From: Acinetobacter bereziniae | Lineage (GTDB): Bacteria > Pseudomonadota > Gammaproteobacteria > Pseudomonadales > Moraxellaceae | DNA length: 33,224 nucleotides | Direction: 5' to 3' | Assembly: GCA_009912575.1 (NCBI GenBank) | Contig: WNDP01000036.1 | Location: forward strand, 1 to 33,224 | In this document: positions 33,013 through 33,224 of the stretch, in pieces | Layout: every line of letters begins with the position of its first letter | How positions within the stretch are numbered: the first letter of the stretch is position 1 | Made by a program: the position numbers and the translations under genes | Notes under the pieces: model-generated | Databases searched by the model: none | Seen by the model: the letters and a program-made list of their open reading frames with translations, nothing else | Told to the model about the DNA's origin: nothing

Positions 33013-33224
33013 TTGAACCGTACCGGGTTTTTCGGAGAGATTTTTATTTAAGTTAGGCCACCTGACCTAACGGGCTCATCTTATCATAGTACATTGCTTC
33101 AAATTCAAATGGTGATACATAACCTAGAGCACTATGTACACGCTTTTTATTGAACCAATCCACCCAGTTTAATGTCGCAAGTTGTACATCTACCAAACCT
33201 TGCCAATCTGCTTTTAGATATTCA
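33013..33224 (-). mobile_element. IS3-family element inserted in the porin gene (partial)
   Basis: The terminal sequence TGAACCGTACCGGGTTTTTC begins at 33013 and matches the usual inverted-repeat style of the IS51 group of IS3 elements. The element extends beyond the right edge. Its other end and the target duplication are not visible. Confidence 0.85.
33053..33224 (-). CDS. IS3-family transposase OrfB, C-terminal part
   Basis: The last 56 codons of an IS3 transposase. The text WVDWFNKKRVHSALGYVSPF followed by EFEAMYYDK is the conserved end of the rve integrase core with the H-S-A-L-G-Y-x-S-P-x-E-F motif. The last catalytic Glu lies just before or outside the window. The TAA at 33053-33055 is 40 bp from the IS end. 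Confidence 0.92.
   Translation of the reverse strand, partial: EYLKADWQGLVDVQLATLNWVDWFNKKRVHSALGYVSPFEFEAMYYDKMSPLGQVA

Overview
The window looks like chromosomal DNA of an Acinetobacter species (Gammaproteobacteria, Moraxellaceae), probably not a model strain. The DNA is AT-rich, the order rplM-rpsI-sspA-sspB is typical of gammaproteobacteria, and several proteins (AcnD, PqqU-like receptor, DKNYY protein, TPM proteins, paired small hypotheticals) have the look of Acinetobacter families. This assignment rests on recalled family resemblance, not on a search. Both ends of the window lie in insertion sequences: an IS481-like transposase start on the left and an IS3-family transposase end on the right.

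Layout. 1-180: IS481-like fragment. 470-1414: secreted protein with an internal duplication. 1573-2542: rplM-rpsI with promoter, leader hairpin and terminator. 2564-3034: frameshifted secreted protein. 3156-4951: sspA, sspB and a tail-anchored-looking protein. 5258-7357: an 18-codon leader ORF followed by a three-gene module (DNA-binding-like protein, MglA-like small GTPase, Roadblock/LC7 protein), next to a membrane diguanylate cyclase interrupted by an in-frame TGA. 8493-10046: a DUF1003 membrane protein flanked by two direct copies of a 260-285 bp structured non-coding element. 10176-11340: a diverged tandem pair of unknown proteins. 11703-12931: small Cys-rich protein, DUF4126 membrane protein and a 47-residue zinc ribbon. 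13102-14256: candidate defence locus, a predicted AbiJ-N-terminal-like/Mrr-like nuclease followed by a 39-residue ORF resembling only the toxin-binding tail of VapB antitoxins. 14409-17015: acnD (2-methylcitrate pathway) without prpB, prpC or prpF. 17255-17977: ygfZ. 18107-23135: tandem membrane-protein pair, then two TPM-domain paralogues on either side of an oppositely oriented sorbosone-dehydrogenase-like quinoprotein; the second TPM gene is split at an A7 run. 23164-27862: small proteins, a short CX5R phosphatase, a DKNYY protein, a DsbC-like thiol protein and a Sel1-repeat protein. 27898-33012, all minus: AEC transporter, OYE-type flavin reductase, a PqqU/YncD-type TonB receptor, and the remains of an OprB sugar porin cut off by the IS3 element.

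How it fits together. Translation and stringent-response housekeeping is on the left. The centre is accessory: repeats, GTPase module and candidate defence gene. The right side suggests periplasmic PQQ-linked sugar metabolism: OprB would admit sugar, the PqqU-like receptor would take up PQQ, and a sorbosone-dehydrogenase-like protein could use it. The porin is broken in this sequence. Four or five genes are disrupted by small indels or a stop (2564, 7400, 21863, 32181). This means either real decay, switching at short repeats, or residual consensus errors in the assembly; the sequence alone cannot separate these.
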